Below, piece by piece: positions 63,833 to 64,000 of a DNA stretch of 64,000 nucleotides. The notes under the pieces were generated by a model that saw only the letters and a list, made by a program, of their open reading frames with translations, did not search any database and was not told the origin of the DNA. The stretch covers positions 5,907,550 through 5,971,549 of the forward strand of contig NZ_CP027860.1 of assembly GCF_003015185.1 (NCBI RefSeq), written 5' to 3'. The stretch is from Ahniella affigens. Lineage in GTDB: Bacteria; Pseudomonadota; Gammaproteobacteria; Xanthomonadales; Ahniellaceae. Every line of letters begins with the position of its first letter. Position 1 is the first letter of the stretch. The position numbers were made by a program, and so were the translations under genes.

Positions 63833-64000
63833 ATGAGCTACTCCGCTGTTGTCTACAAAGTAATGATCGCATCGCCCGGTGACGTTTCTGCTGAGCGGAG
63901 CATCGTCCGAGAGGTGCTGTCGGAGTGGAACGTAGTGAACGCGGACGTCCGACGGCAGGTCCTACTGCCGATTGGATGGGAAACACACTCCGTGCCTGAG
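63833..64000 (+). CDS. partial DUF4062-like protein, second cassette
   Basis: An ATG 16 nt after the attC-like site opens 56 codons to the right edge: MSYSAVVYKVMIASPGDVSAERS... with LLPIGWETHS. The KVMIASPGDVSAERSIVREV stretch resembles the N-terminus of DUF4062-type or related TIR-superfamily proteins that often head multi-domain defence proteins. The C-terminal part is missing, so its effector domain cannot be seen. Confidence 0.6.
   Translation, partial: MSYSAVVYKVMIASPGDVSAERSIVREVLSEWNVVNADVRRQVLLPIGWETHSVPE

Overview
The window looks like a high-GC gammaproteobacterial chromosome, most likely from the Lysobacterales (Xanthomonadales) or a close relative. The reasons are the high GC content with many TTG/GTG starts, a complete nine-gene F1Fo ATP synthase operon, a palindromic repeat family of the kind common in xanthomonads, and the overall gene set. 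This placement is inference; there is no rRNA or other decisive marker. No tRNA, rRNA, CRISPR array or transposase was recognised.

Layout. (1) 1-16.8 kb, all minus strand: a surface-polysaccharide (O-antigen type) cluster that uses the ABC-transporter export route. It holds a NusG/RfaH-like protein, an EPS-associated MarR-type regulator whose 5' end contains a 12-nt sequence identical to the E. coli ops element, four FkbM methyltransferases, a DUF268-type protein, a UDP-sugar dehydrogenase, an acyltransferase, an AsnB amidotransferase, three glycosyltransferases, Wzm/Wzt and a carbamoyltransferase. Most genes overlap by 4 nt (ATGA/TTGA/GTGA). (2) 16.8-19.7 kb: a three-gene signalling set, STAS domain with a Pro/Ala tail, coiled coil-FHA, and cNMP-binding-FHA. 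(3) 20.2-21.2 kb: a secreted alpha/beta hydrolase. (4) 21.4-28.6 kb: atpIBEFHAGDC with a good promoter in front and a hairpin-T-tract terminator behind. (5) 28.7-36.1 kb: a small membrane protein, a cyclic-phosphate-type receiver protein, a rhodanese, a glutathione transferase, and the ABC-F proteins Uup and EttA flanking a TPR-glycosyltransferase.

(6) 36.2-42.5 kb: a sulfate-assimilation operon, transcribed as Rrf2 regulator, DUF2292 small protein, OprO/P-type porin, sbp, cysT, cysW, cysA. A palindromic repeat is inserted between cysW and cysA. (7) 42.7-44.1 kb: cytochrome b561 and a LuxR-type regulator. (8) 44.3-49.4 kb, plus strand: the most unusual region. It resembles a conservon without its sensor kinase: a winged-helix-like protein, a Ras-like GTPase, an ABC-ATPase fused to a Cys-dependent dual-specificity phosphatase, two roadblock/LC7-type proteins, and a fusion of [2Fe-2S] ferredoxin, flavin reductase, globin and Cys4 motif. 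(9) 49.4-61.8 kb: housekeeping and envelope genes, namely a secreted EEP-family protein, riboflavin synthase, a GGDEF-EAL protein that has lost its catalytic motifs, a DUF4344 protein, NadE, a phospholipid-methyltransferase-like protein, a phasin, a membrane AraC regulator and an S41 peptidase.

(10) 61.8-64 kb: about 1.1 kb of interspersed and tandem palindromic repeats, then what reads as integron cassettes. A GTTAGGC core at 63183 is followed by a TIR/deoxyribosyltransferase-like gene, a 111-bp attC-like palindrome, and the start of a second, DUF4062-like gene that runs off the right edge. This end is visibly more AT-rich than the rest. No integrase gene is present in the window.

Most starts were chosen from Shine-Dalgarno spacing, domain beginnings and overlap with the upstream stop codon. 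Where several starts remain possible this is stated. Family assignments rest on motifs read by eye, without any database search.
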